From: DATARH01 sp050246595
GTDB lineage: Bacteria > Pseudomonadota > Alphaproteobacteria > ATCC43930 > CGMCC-115725
Direction: 5' to 3'
Length of the DNA stretch: 26,552 bases
Assembly (NCBI GenBank): GCA_050246595.1
Contig: JBFWVT010000071.1
Span: 1-26,552 of the forward strand
Within the stretch, counting starts at the first letter, position 1. Each line of letters begins with the position of its first letter. Made by a program: the position numbers and the translations under genes. The notes under the pieces are model-generated. The model saw only the letters and a list, made by a program, of their open reading frames with translations, did no database searches and was not told the origin of the DNA. This document shows, piece by piece, positions 7,711-15,576 of this stretch.

Positions 7711-8181
7711 ATTCACCACGGAGACACGGAGGTCACGGAGATGAACTCAGCTCACAGGACGAAACGCCGAAGACCGTTCTTAAGAACGATATGTTGAAAT
7801 TAATCAAAAGAGCTACCCGAAGTCGGCTCAGGCGCAAGTAGGTCAGGATTTGTGCCTCGTGGATGGGAAGAATGCGTTCCACTGCTTTGACCTCGATTAT
7901 CAGCCGCCGCCCGGCAACAATGTTCATCCGATAACCGCAATCGAGTCGAATATCCTTATAGACGACCGGCAGCGCGACCTGTCGACGGCATTCAATACCA
8001 GATTGTTGCAACTCGAAGGCTAGACATTCCTCGTAAGCCGATTCGAGAAGCCCCGGCCCTAGATGGCGATGCACCTCAATGGCCAGCCCGATTATCCGCT
8101 CGGTCAATTCATGCTCGATCAATTCATGGCCGTGGGAGAGGTTCATCGACTCTCCGTGTTCTCTGTGTCTCTGTGGTGAAT
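7711..8181. mobile_element. Inverted-repeat-bounded cassette carrying a GxxExxY gene
   Basis: Repeats of 31 bp lie in inverted orientation at 7711-7741 (ATTCACCACGGAGACACGGA...) and 8151-8181 (reverse complement ATTCACCACAGAGACACAGA...), matching at 27 of 31 positions. The single gene between them ends inside the left repeat. The interior is more AT-rich than its neighbours. The cassette separates murU from addB, which otherwise belong to the same minus-strand operon. No target-site duplication was identified. Confidence 0.6.
7733..8146 (-). CDS. GxxExxY family protein (PD-(D/E)XK nuclease superfamily-like)
   Basis: This 137-residue protein belongs to the GxxExxY family, named for the motif seen here as GLLESAY in HLGPGLLESAYEECL (residues about 28-42). 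Further along are L-D-C-G-Y-R-M and I-I-E-V-K (about 68-87), the D...E-x-K arrangement of PD-(D/E)XK nuclease folds. The family has no established function; members are small, widely scattered and often found with repeats. Codons are less GC-biased than in addB or murU, suggesting a separate origin. The stop codon lies within the left 31-bp repeat, so the C-terminus is partly repeat-encoded. It probably rides the operon's transcription. Confidence 0.88.
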   Translation of the reverse strand: MNLSHGHELIEHELTERIIGLAIEVHRHLGPGLLESAYEECLAFELQQSGIECRRQVALPVVYKDIRLDCGYRMNIVAGRRLIIEVKAVERILPIHEAQILTYLRLSRLRVALLINFNISFLRTVFGVSSCELSSSP

Positions 8182-8185
8182 AACC

Positions 8186-8908
8186 TTATCGCTCGATGCG
8201 GTGCGACGAGAGGCGGACGCGGGTCATGGCCAGCCCGTCTTGTGTGCCGACATGATACCATTCGCCGTCGTGCAGGATCGCGTGCAGGCGGCCGGCGGCC
8301 TCGGCGCGGTCATAAATCCGGTTGAGCGAGAAACGCGGTTCGGCGATGCCGTCGAAGACGCGGCGGTGCAGCAGCTGGATGCCGGCGAACAGATACGGCG
8401 CGATCTCGCGCTCGCCGCGCCGGCGCGGGGTTCCGAACGGGTCGAGAAAATAATCGCCGCTGCCCTCGTAGCCGATCGCGGTCGCGGTACGGTGAAACAG
8501 CAGCACGGCGTCCATCGTCTCCGGATCGAACGCGGCGGCGAGCCGCGCCAGCGCATGTTCCCTGCCATCGAGCCAGAACACGTCGGAATTGACGACAAAG
8601 AACGCCTCGCCGAGAAACGGCAATGCCCGTGCCACGCCGCCGCCGGTTTCCAGCAGTTCCGCCTCGCGCGACAGCTCGATGCGGGGATGCGTCCGGCCTG
8701 CCAGCGCGGCTTCGATCTGTTCGGCCCTGTAATGCGCGTTGACGACAACCCGCTCGACGCCGACCAGCGCGAGCCGATCGATCGCATGGTCGAGCAAGCT
8801 CCGGCCGCCGAGTTCGACAAGCGGTTTCGGTATCGTATCGGTGATCGGGCGCAGCCGCGTGCCGAGACCGGCAGCCAGAATCATCGCCGTTTTCGGCACA
8901 CCGGTCAT
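8186..8908 (-). CDS. murU: Nucleotidyltransferase, probable N-acetylmuramate 1-phosphate uridylyltransferase
   Basis: This 240-residue sugar-phosphate nucleotidyltransferase has the signature AGLGTRLRPITDTIPKPLV (13-31), where the G-x-G-T-R loop binds the nucleotide and the lysine contacts phosphate. It also has LETGGGV (86-92) and the metal-binding V-N-S-D-V (106-110). Its small size and its place behind an AmgK-like kinase match MurU of Pseudomonas putida. MurU makes UDP-MurNAc from recycled MurNAc-1-phosphate, bypassing de novo synthesis and its fosfomycin-sensitive step. Its start overlaps the amgK stop (ATGA). A mannose-1-phosphate guanylyltransferase annotation would also be seen in databases; context favours MurU. 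Confidence 0.85.
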   Translation of the reverse strand: MTGVPKTAMILAAGLGTRLRPITDTIPKPLVELGGRSLLDHAIDRLALVGVERVVVNAHYRAEQIEAALAGRTHPRIELSREAELLETGGGVARALPFLGEAFFVVNSDVFWLDGREHALARLAAAFDPETMDAVLLFHRTATAIGYEGSGDYFLDPFGTPRRRGEREIAPYLFAGIQLLHRRVFDGIAEPRFSLNRIYDRAEAAGRLHAILHDGEWYHVGTQDGLAMTRVRLSSHRIER

Positions 8909-9972
8909 ACGGCTTCAACCTGCGGCGATGCCGTCCTCGGGACACGCCGGAGGTTTGGCGGCAGGTGGCGGTCGAGCCAGTCCGCGATCGGGCGCAGAGC
9001 CTTCTCGCGCCCGAGATCGTCTTCGAGCAGCCGCCAGACGCGCGGGATATGGGCGAGATAGGCGGGCTTGCCGTCGCGCCGCCACAGCCGCGTAAAGATG
9101 CCGATAATCTTGCAGTTGCGCTGTGCCGCCAGGATCGCGGCGGAACGGGCGAAGGCGGCGCGGTCGATCTGCGGAAAAGAAGCGAGGTAGCGCTTGGTCA
9201 TCGCCGCGCCCAGGTCTCCCGGCACGTCGCGGCGGGCATCTTCGAGCAGCGAGACCACGTCGTAGCTCGCCGGCCCGCAGACCGCATCCTGGAAATCGAG
9301 CAGCCCGCAGGCGCGCACCCCCGGCCTGCCGGGCAGCAGCATCAGATTATCGACATGGTAGTCGCGCAACACCAGCGTCGGCCCGTTTTGAGCGCCGAGG
9401 GGCAGCGCGGCGAAGGGCAGGATCTCCCGCCAGCGCGCGAGATAGTCGTCGCGTGCCGCGTCCGGCAATGCTCCACCGAGCACGCTTGGGGCATACCAAT
9501 CCGCCAGCAGCGCGGCTTCGTCGAGCAGACGCGTCTCGTCATAAGGTGGGAGCGCCGGCCAGCCGCGCTCGGCGACGGCCCGATGCAGCGCCGCCAGCGT
9601 ATCGATCGCGAGCGCGTACAGCGCGCTCTCGTCGGCGCCGCGCGCCAGCAGCCGCGTATAAACGTCGTCGCCGAAATCCTCGATCAGCAGAAATCCGTGC
9701 CGACGATCTTCGGCGTAAATCTCCGGCGCGCTGAGCCCGAGATCGCGCAATATCTCGGCGACCGCGATAAACGGTCCGACATCCTCCATCGGCGGCGGTG
9801 CGTCCATCAGCACGGCGCGGCGGCCGGCATCCGTCAGCCGGTAATAGCGGCGGAACGACGCGTCGCCGGCGAGCATGGCGGGTGCGATGCCGGCCCAGCC
9901 CGCGGCGGCGAGAAACCTGTCCAGCGCCGTCCTGCGTTCCTCGGCCGTACCGCTCTCACCCCCCCGGATCAT
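8905..9972 (-). CDS. amgK: Anomeric MurNAc/GlcNAc kinase (aminoglycoside phosphotransferase family)
   Basis: This 355-residue kinase of the APH/choline-kinase fold phosphorylates cell-wall amino sugars at C1, feeding MurU. Visible are GDASFRRYYRL (36-46), the family's N-terminal signature, L-L-I-E-D-F-G (95-101), the catalytic loop L-R-D-Y-H-V-D-N-L (202-210), and L-L-D-F-Q-D-A (224-230), equivalent to the metal-binding DFG-type motif. It lies between tsaE (3-bp gap) and murU (4-nt overlap), the conserved alphaproteobacterial order. The assignment rests on motifs and neighbours; the sugar specificity is not visible. Confidence 0.87.
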   Translation of the reverse strand: MIRGGESGTAEERRTALDRFLAAAGWAGIAPAMLAGDASFRRYYRLTDAGRRAVLMDAPPPMEDVGPFIAVAEILRDLGLSAPEIYAEDRRHGFLLIEDFGDDVYTRLLARGADESALYALAIDTLAALHRAVAERGWPALPPYDETRLLDEAALLADWYAPSVLGGALPDAARDDYLARWREILPFAALPLGAQNGPTLVLRDYHVDNLMLLPGRPGVRACGLLDFQDAVCGPASYDVVSLLEDARRDVPGDLGAAMTKRYLASFPQIDRAAFARSAAILAAQRNCKIIGIFTRLWRRDGKPAYLAHIPRVWRLLEDDLGREKALRPIADWLDRHLPPNLRRVPRTASPQVEAV

Positions 9973-9975
9973 CCG

Positions 9976-10449
9976 TCAGCGCTCCATTGCGAGGTCCGCC
10001 AGTCGCCCGGCCCAGTCGCCGCCGGGGTCGATCCCCGGATCGAGAGTTGCGCAGCGGGCGTTCGGGGACCCGGCATCGGACAGAACGATCCGCAGCCGCC
10101 GGGCCGGCAGCAGCGTCCCGAGCCGCTCCGGCCATTCAATGAGAGAAATGCCGTCGCGAAAGGCGTCCTCGATACCGAGTTCCCAGGCCTCGTCCGGGTC
10201 GCGCAACCGGTACGCGTCGAAATGCCAGATCGGGACATCGTCGATCTCGTAGATTTGGACCAGCGTAAAGGTCGGACTCGGCACGGTTTCTTCGCCGCCG
10301 CGGGCCAGAATAAAGGCGCGCGCGAATGTCGTCTTGCCGGTGCCCAGCTCGCCTTCGAGTGCGATCACGTCGCCCGCCCGCGCCAGCGCGGCAATGCGCG
10401 TCGCCAGCAAAGCGGTGGCCGTCTCGTCGGGCAGCTCGGTAACGATCAT
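9976..10449 (-). CDS. tsaE: tRNA threonylcarbamoyladenosine biosynthesis ATPase TsaE
   Basis: TsaE is the small P-loop ATPase that works with TsaD and TsaB in making N6-threonylcarbamoyladenosine (t6A) at position 37 of ANN-decoding tRNAs. The 157-residue protein has Walker A GELGTGKTT (33-41), switch-like V-P-S-P-T-F (57-62), H-F-D-A-Y-R-L (76-82) and L-I-E-W-P-E-R-L (103-110), all family hallmarks. ATG 10449 is preferred: the protein begins right at the family start, and a TTG at 10488 would add 13 unrelated residues. It is the first gene of the minus-strand operon and is divergent from the reductase gene at 10538. Confidence 0.93.
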   Translation of the reverse strand: MIVTELPDETATALLATRIAALARAGDVIALEGELGTGKTTFARAFILARGGEETVPSPTFTLVQIYEIDDVPIWHFDAYRLRDPDEAWELGIEDAFRDGISLIEWPERLGTLLPARRLRIVLSDAGSPNARCATLDPGIDPGGDWAGRLADLAMER

Positions 10450-10454
10450 TATCC

Positions 10455-10488
10455 GGCTGTTGTATATCCCTGAGGCGAGAGGCCGCAA
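10455..10488 (-). promoter_or_regulatory. Candidate sigma-70-type promoter for the tsaE-addA operon
   Basis: On the minus strand, TTGCGG (10488-10483) and TATACA are separated by 16 bp, in the 88-bp divergent gap before tsaE. The implied transcript start is only a few bases before the tsaE ATG, giving a very short leader, consistent with the lack of a clear ribosome binding site. The -35 match is weak, so this is tentative. Confidence 0.3.
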
Positions 10489-10537
10489 TGCGTGCTTGCA
10501 TCAGGCGCTCGCGGGGCGAGGCGATCAGGGGGGCGCC

Positions 10538-11557
10538 ATGCGCAATGATGCCGAAAGCTGCGACGTCGCGATCGTCGGCGCCGGACCGGTCGGGCTTTTC
10601 GCGGTGTTCGAGTGCGGCATGCTCGACATGGGTTGCCATGTCTTCGACGCGCTGCCGGCGCCCGGCGGGCAATGCGCCGCGCTCTACCCGGAAAAACCGA
10701 TCTACGACATACCGGGTTATCCGCGAATCGACGCGGCTCTGCTGATCGACCGGCTGATGGAACAGGCCGCACCGTTCGCGCCGACCTTTCATCTCGGGGC
10801 CGCGGTTTCGGGGCTCGCCGCTGCCGGGGAGGGCGGGTTCGCCGTCGAGACCGCTTCCGGCAAGCGGGTCGCCGCTCGCGCCGTCATCATCGCGGCCGGG
10901 GCCGGCGCGTTCGGCCCGAACCGTCCGCCGCTCGCCGGCATCGCCGAATTCGAGGAGAAAAGCGTCTTTTATCTGGTGCGGCGGCGCGAGGAGTTTCGCG
11001 GCAAGCGGGTCGTCATCGCCGGCGGCGGCGACTCGGCGGTCGATTGGGCGCTGTCGCTCGCCGAGATCGCCGAGCGGGTCCTTGTCGTGCATCGACGGCC
11101 CAAATTCAGGGCCGCGCCGCAATCGGCCGCGCGGCTGCAAAGCCTCGCCGACGAGGGACGCATCGATCTCGTCATCCCGTACCAGCTGCACGCGCTCGAC
11201 GGCGCCGGCGGGCAGCTCTCGGCGGTGATCGTCGCCGACCTCGCCGGCAGCACGCGCCGTCTCGACGCCGACGTTCTGCTGCCGTTTTTCGGTCTCGCGA
11301 CCGATCTCGGCCCGCTCGCCGCGTGGGGGCTCGCTATCGAGCAGCACCATATCCGCGTCGATCCGGCGAGTTGCGCGACCTCGCGCCCCGGAATCTTTGC
11401 GATCGGCGATATCGCGACCTATCCGGGCAAGCTCAAGCTGATCCTGTCGGGTTTCGCCGAAGCCGCGCTGGCGGCGCATGCGATCCATCCGCTGGTGCAT
11501 CCGGGCCAGGCGCTGCATTTCGAGTACTCGACGACAAAGGGTGTGCCCGGAAGCTGA
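10538..11557 (+). CDS. Ferredoxin/flavodoxin-NADP+ reductase, thioredoxin-reductase-like type
   Basis: This 339-residue flavoenzyme transfers electrons between NADPH and ferredoxin or flavodoxin. It has an FAD-binding G-A-G-P-V-G (14-19), the characteristic GGQCAALYPEKPIYDIPGYP (43-62), an NADPH-binding G-G-G-D-S-A (162-167) followed by VLVVHRR (181-187), and a C-terminal IFAIGDIATYPGKLKLI. The thioredoxin reductase C-x-x-C pair is absent, which separates it from TrxB. ATG 10538 follows AGGGGGG at a suitable distance; upstream in-frame codons cross into the divergent gap and are not used. The downstream neighbour is a dioxygenase beta subunit, so it could supply electrons to a ring hydroxylase, but general ferredoxin reduction is likelier. 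Confidence 0.92.
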   Translation: MRNDAESCDVAIVGAGPVGLFAVFECGMLDMGCHVFDALPAPGGQCAALYPEKPIYDIPGYPRIDAALLIDRLMEQAAPFAPTFHLGAAVSGLAAAGEGGFAVETASGKRVAARAVIIAAGAGAFGPNRPPLAGIAEFEEKSVFYLVRRREEFRGKRVVIAGGGDSAVDWALSLAEIAERVLVVHRRPKFRAAPQSAARLQSLADEGRIDLVIPYQLHALDGAGGQLSAVIVADLAGSTRRLDADVLLPFFGLATDLGPLAAWGLAIEQHHIRVDPASCATSRPGIFAIGDIATYPGKLKLILSGFAEAALAAHAIHPLVHPGQALHFEYSTTKGVPGS

Positions 11558-11694
11558 AATCGCGTTCGCCGCCGCCACGGCGGAGCGGAACCGCCGCCAA
11601 TGGAAAGGCGCGCGATTTTGTGCAAAGGAATTGCTATGACACCGATCCGCCGGCTTCAGGGCGGCGCCGCAATCTTCTCGTCCGGTGGGCAGGG

Positions 11695-12234
11695 ATGGAA
11701 CACGATCTGGCGTATTTCCGACTCAAGGAAGAGATCGAGGATTTCCTCTACGAGGAAGCCGATCTGCTGGACCGGCGCCGGTTCGGCGAATGGCTCGATC
11801 GTCTCGCCGAGGATCTGCACTATTTCATGCCGATGCGGCGCAACGTGCCGTTCGGCAGCCACGCCGAGCATGAGAACACCCGCGCCGGGCAGGACATCAG
11901 CTGGTTCGACGAGGACAAGTGGACGCTGTCAAAGCGGGTCGATCAGATCATGACCGGCATCCACTGGGCCGAGGAGCCGCTGTCGCGAATCTGTCATTTT
12001 GTGACCAACATCCGGCTCGCCGCGGCTAGACCCGGCGTCGCGGCGGCGACCGAGGTCGAGGTCGGCAGCCGCTTTATCGTCTACCAGAACCGGGTCGAGA
12101 CCGAGACCCATCTGTTCGCCGGCCGCCGCAACGACCTGCTGCGCCGCGATGCCGGCGGCTGGCGGCTGGCTCGGCGCGAAATCCTGCTCGACCAGAACGT
12201 GCTTCTGGCGAAGAACCTGACCACGTTTTTTTAA
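11695..12234 (+). CDS. Aromatic-ring-hydroxylating dioxygenase beta (small) subunit, orphan
   Basis: This 179-residue NTF2-like protein matches the small subunit of Rieske-type ring-hydroxylating dioxygenases. Features are IEDFLYEEADLLDRRRFGEW near residues 12-31, D-L-H-Y-F-M-P-M-R, a tryptophan-containing D-I-S-W-F-D-E, R-I-C-H-F-V-T-N-I-R, and the C-terminal pattern W-R-L-A-R-R-E-I-L-L-D-Q-N-V-L. The beta subunit is structural and normally pairs with a Rieske iron-sulfur alpha subunit, which is absent from this window. The gap to the reductase is 137 bp, so co-transcription is possible but not shown. No strong ribosome binding site precedes ATG 11695. Confidence 0.85.
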   Translation: MEHDLAYFRLKEEIEDFLYEEADLLDRRRFGEWLDRLAEDLHYFMPMRRNVPFGSHAEHENTRAGQDISWFDEDKWTLSKRVDQIMTGIHWAEEPLSRICHFVTNIRLAAARPGVAAATEVEVGSRFIVYQNRVETETHLFAGRRNDLLRRDAGGWRLARREILLDQNVLLAKNLTTFF

Positions 12235-12261
12235 GCGGCAGGACAAACCGGAAGCGCGTCC

Positions 12262-15069
12262 TCAAGCGTCCAGCACGCGCCTGATCTTCAGAGCCAGCTC
12301 CGAATAGCGGAACGGCTTGAATACGACCTCGACCCCCGGGTCGAGCCTTCCGTCATGCACGATCGCGTCACGGGCGTAGCCGGTCGTGAACAGCACTTTC
12401 AGCTGCTTGTGCCGTTGCCTGGCCTCGTCGGCGAGCTGGCGCCCGTGGATTCCGCCGGGCAGCCCGACATCGGTGAACAGCAGGTCCACATCCGGGTGCG
12501 CGTCAAGCACGCGCAGCGCGGTGTCCGCATCGGCAGCGGTGAGAACCCGGTAGCCAAGCTCGCCGACCATGCCCTCGGTGTAGGCGCGCACATCGGGATC
12601 GTCCTCGACGACCAGCACGGTTTCCTCGATCCGCCCCCGCGGCGGCGGCGGGAGCGGCGCGTCGCTCGCCGTTGCCGCGGGCTCCAGCCGGCGCGGCAGG
12701 TACAGGATTACGGTCGTGCCACGGCCGATTGCGGTGCAGATCCCGACATGCCCGCCCGACTGCTTGATAAATCCGTAGACCTGCGACAGACCCAGCCCGG
12801 TTCCCTGACCGATATCCTTGGTCGTGAAAAACGGCTCGAACGCCTTCGCCCGCACTTCCTCCGACATGCCGTAACCGGTGTCGCTGACGGAAATGCGGAC
12901 ATATTGCCCCGGCTGCAGTTCGTCCTGGGTGGCCGCTTCGGCGGCGTCGATTTCGCAATTTGCCGTCTCGATCGTCAGCGTGCCGCCCTCGGGCATCGCA
13001 TCGCGAGCATTGACGGCCAGGTTTATCAACGCGTTTTCGAGCTGGCCGGTGTCCACAAAGGCCGGCCACAGCCCCGCGGCAAGCACCGTCCCGATCTCGA
13101 TGCCCTCGCCGAGCGTGCTGCGGAGCAGATCGGACATGCCCGCCACCAGGGCATTCACGTCGATGACATCGGGCGCCAGCGGCTGGCGCCGCGAAAAGGC
13201 GAGCAGCCGGTCGGTCAGCAGGGCGGCCCGCGAGGCGCCGCGCATCGCCGCCGCGACATGGCGCTGCAGCTTGTCGTCCGGCGAGAGACGGTGTTCGAGA
13301 TTTTCCAGATTGCCGAGGATGATCGTCAGCAGGTTGTTGAAATCATGCGCGACACCGCCGGTGAGCTGGCCGATCGCCTCCATCTTCTGCGACTGGCGCA
13401 ACGCCTCTTCGATATTCTGGCGGCGGGCGATCTCCTCCGCTGCGCGCTGTTCGAGATTTTCGTTCAGCGCCCGCAGCTTTCTCTCCGCCGCTCGGAGCGC
13501 CCGTTCCGTCCGGTATCGCTCCGTGATGTCGCCGAATGCGATCAGGGCGCTCTGCACCCGGCCGTTCTCGATCATCGGGGCGGCATTGACCGACAGCATG
13601 ACGCTGCGGTTGTCGGCCGGACTGAACATTTCGAGTTCGGTGCCGATCACCAGTTCGCCGGCCAGGGCGCGCGCGCCGGGCAATTGGGCCGCCGACAGCG
13701 TTTCTCCGTCCGGGGTCCGCAGCACCCACCCGATATCCTCGTATCGCCGTCCTTCCAGCTCGGCGCGCCCGGCGCGCAGTATCCGCTCGGCGGTCGCGTT
13801 GATGTAAAGAAATTCGCCGTGCGGGGTTACCTCGACGATACCGACCGGCGAGGTATCGAGGACGCGTTCCAGCCGGGCGCGGCTGCTGCGCAACTCGGCC
13901 TCCGCCTGCTGCCGCTCGGCGTCGCGTCGGCGCAGCTCGATTGCGGCGTGGTCGAGCGCAGCGGACACGTTCGACACTTCGGCAATCGCCGAGGCGGTCA
14001 GCCGCACGGTTTCGCCGCGTCCCAGCCGCTCGGCCTGCACCGTAAGGCCGCGCAGCGGGGCGACCAGACGCCGCGCGAAATATCCGGCGAGCAGCGCGGA
14101 GATCGTCAGCGCGGCGGCGCCGATGCCGAGCAGCCACATGAGCGAGCGATAAAGAGGCCGTTCGAGCACCGCGACCGGCACCCCGACCGCGATCCGCCAA
14201 TCAGCCATCGCCGATCGTGCATAAGCCCCGAGCACCGGCAGCCCCTCGGCCGTGCTGCCGATCCACAAGCCTCCCGGCCCGGTCGCATTCTCCCGCAGAT
14301 CCCTGCTGGCGAGGCCGCCGACGAATTCGTCGTGTCTGCGGGTTCGGGCGATGATCCGGTCGGCGCCATCGACGATTGCCGCGAGCCACTCCTGCGGCAG
14401 CTCGACCTGGCTCAGCACGGCGGTGAGGCGCGCCGGGTCGATGCCGGCATTGACGAGGCCGACGACATTGCCCTCGCGGATGATCGGTACGTTGACGCTG
14501 ACGATCGGCCGCCGTGCGGTCTCGCCGATAAACAGGTCCGATACGATCGGCTGCCTGGTCGCGATCGCCTTCCGGTCGCCCTCGGGCAGCGAAACCGGAA
14601 GCGGTTCGGACCGGCCGAGGCGCGTATTGACGAGCTGCTGTCCCGATGCCGCCTTTACCAGAATTTCGGAACTCAGGATGCGCTTGATGGCCGCCGCGTC
14701 GTGATACAGCGCGTCGATGTCGCCCCGATCGAAGGCGGGGGACGATGCAAGAACCTGCAAAGCCCAGATAAAGCCCTGCAATTGCCGATCGACCCTGGCG
14801 GCCGATGTATCGGCGAGACCAACCGCTTCCTGCTGTAGCTGCTGGCGCTGCGTCTGCGCCACCTCCCACAACAGCAGCCCGGCGAAGACAAGCATCGGAA
14901 CGAGTACGGCCAAGACGAGAGCCGTGAGATGCCGCCGGGTTGACCATCGCAGCCACGCTCCGCGGGGAACCGCGCCGGGCGGCTGCGCGGCTCTTTGATA
15001 GCGGCCGGGATCGCCGGGCGTGCCGCGGTGGAGGTCTGATTGTTCGGCGGCTTCAGATGGCTGCCGCAT
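12262..15069 (-). CDS. Membrane-bound hybrid sensor histidine kinase with receiver domain
   Basis: This 935-residue sensor has TM1 at about 48-68, a periplasmic double-Cache-like domain at about 70-300 (containing IVSVNVPIIREGNVVGLVNA), TM2 at about 310-330, HAMP (about 331-385), PAS (about 395-520) and a coiled-coil linker. The H-box G-G-V-A-H-D-F-N-N-L-L follows, with phosphoacceptor His575. The ATPase domain has N687, D-T-G-Y-G-M (730-735) and G-T-G-L-G-L-S (756-762). The receiver has Asp823/Asp824, phosphoacceptor Asp867 and Lys918. The kinase can therefore pass phosphate to its own receiver, but no separate output regulator is adjacent. It stands alone, convergent with the dioxygenase gene. 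The ligand of the Cache domain is unknown. Confidence 0.92.
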   Translation of the reverse strand: MRQPSEAAEQSDLHRGTPGDPGRYQRAAQPPGAVPRGAWLRWSTRRHLTALVLAVLVPMLVFAGLLLWEVAQTQRQQLQQEAVGLADTSAARVDRQLQGFIWALQVLASSPAFDRGDIDALYHDAAAIKRILSSEILVKAASGQQLVNTRLGRSEPLPVSLPEGDRKAIATRQPIVSDLFIGETARRPIVSVNVPIIREGNVVGLVNAGIDPARLTAVLSQVELPQEWLAAIVDGADRIIARTRRHDEFVGGLASRDLRENATGPGGLWIGSTAEGLPVLGAYARSAMADWRIAVGVPVAVLERPLYRSLMWLLGIGAAALTISALLAGYFARRLVAPLRGLTVQAERLGRGETVRLTASAIAEVSNVSAALDHAAIELRRRDAERQQAEAELRSSRARLERVLDTSPVGIVEVTPHGEFLYINATAERILRAGRAELEGRRYEDIGWVLRTPDGETLSAAQLPGARALAGELVIGTELEMFSPADNRSVMLSVNAAPMIENGRVQSALIAFGDITERYRTERALRAAERKLRALNENLEQRAAEEIARRQNIEEALRQSQKMEAIGQLTGGVAHDFNNLLTIILGNLENLEHRLSPDDKLQRHVAAAMRGASRAALLTDRLLAFSRRQPLAPDVIDVNALVAGMSDLLRSTLGEGIEIGTVLAAGLWPAFVDTGQLENALINLAVNARDAMPEGGTLTIETANCEIDAAEAATQDELQPGQYVRISVSDTGYGMSEEVRAKAFEPFFTTKDIGQGTGLGLSQVYGFIKQSGGHVGICTAIGRGTTVILYLPRRLEPAATASDAPLPPPPRGRIEETVLVVEDDPDVRAYTEGMVGELGYRVLTAADADTALRVLDAHPDVDLLFTDVGLPGGIHGRQLADEARQRHKQLKVLFTTGYARDAIVHDGRLDPGVEVVFKPFRYSELALKIRRVLDA

Positions 15070-15350
15070 TGCTGGTTCGCTGGGTCTGATATCGCATGGT
15101 TGTGAGGCAGGCCGCGGTCTCGGGGCAACCCCGAACTAGAGTGAAAACGCCGTCCCGCGGGCAATGGCGCGCCTGCATGACGGGTCCGGAGACCGTGCGC
15201 GCGATCTCCGGCTGGCCGTGGGATCGTGGCGAGCCGCCGAGGGGCTCGGGCGGATATCGGTCCCGGCGGGTGCCGCCGTACCGCGCCCTGGCGGCGCACC
15301 TGCCGATCGCAAATCGAGCCGCGCCCGTGATCCCGCCGAATGTCTCTCTT
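15070..15350. other. Intergenic stretch without a recognised gene
   Basis: The 281 bases between the histidine kinase start and the MITE-like element hold only short overlapping frames with no recognisable motif. The divergent promoters for the kinase and for tsaD presumably lie here. No convincing -35/-10 pair or terminator was identified. Confidence 0.5.
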
Positions 15351-15537
15351 GGGTAATGTCTCAGTTTGAATGTAACAGCGGCACTGTCATTCCGGGCCGT
15401 CCGCAGGGCGGAACCCGGAATCCATGAACATCAACCTCTCCAAGGACTTCAAAGGCCTGTGTTCATGGATTCCGGGCTCGCGGGCTACGCCCGCGCCCCG
15501 GAATGACAAGGTTGCAATTCAAACTGAGACACTACCC
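15351..15537. mobile_element. MITE-like non-autonomous element with 6-bp target duplication
   Basis: The ends are inverted repeats sharing GGGTARTGTCTCAGTTTGAA (left 15351, right complement ending 15537). Direct repeats TCTCTT flank the element at 15345-15350 and 15538-15543, a 6-bp target-site duplication. The 187-bp interior codes for nothing and is strongly palindromic: GTCATTCCGGG/CCCGGAATGAC, and a perfect 17-bp pair, CCCGGAATCCATGAACA (15414-15430) with its complement at 15460-15476. It sits about 40 bp upstream of tsaD, so it probably affects that gene's promoter or leader. The parent transposon family was not identified. Confidence 0.8.
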
Positions 15538-15576
15538 TCTCTTGCGGGTTGTGAGCGGGGCCGCTATCTGGCCCGC

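Noticed and set aside
10136..11578. A 480-codon minus-strand frame over the reductase gene
   Set aside because: It overlaps both tsaE and the reductase, whose motifs are unambiguous; its composition is that of a shadow.
11600..11953. A small gene before the dioxygenase subunit (ATG 11636 behind AAAGGAA)
   Set aside because: The Shine-Dalgarno-like match is good, but most of the frame overlaps the dioxygenase gene out of phase and is rich in serine and arginine, as shadows are here.
12355..14838. An 827-codon plus-strand open frame across the histidine kinase
   Set aside because: It is antisense to a protein with clear kinase and receiver motifs; its translation shows no family signature.
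15164..15427. A short plus-strand ORF between the kinase and tsaD
   Set aside because: It reads into the MITE, has no ribosome binding site and no recognisable motif.
15424..15576. A longer TsaD start inside the MITE
   Set aside because: The extra 51 codons are encoded by transposon sequence and do not resemble any TsaD N-terminus; ATG 15577 matches the family start.
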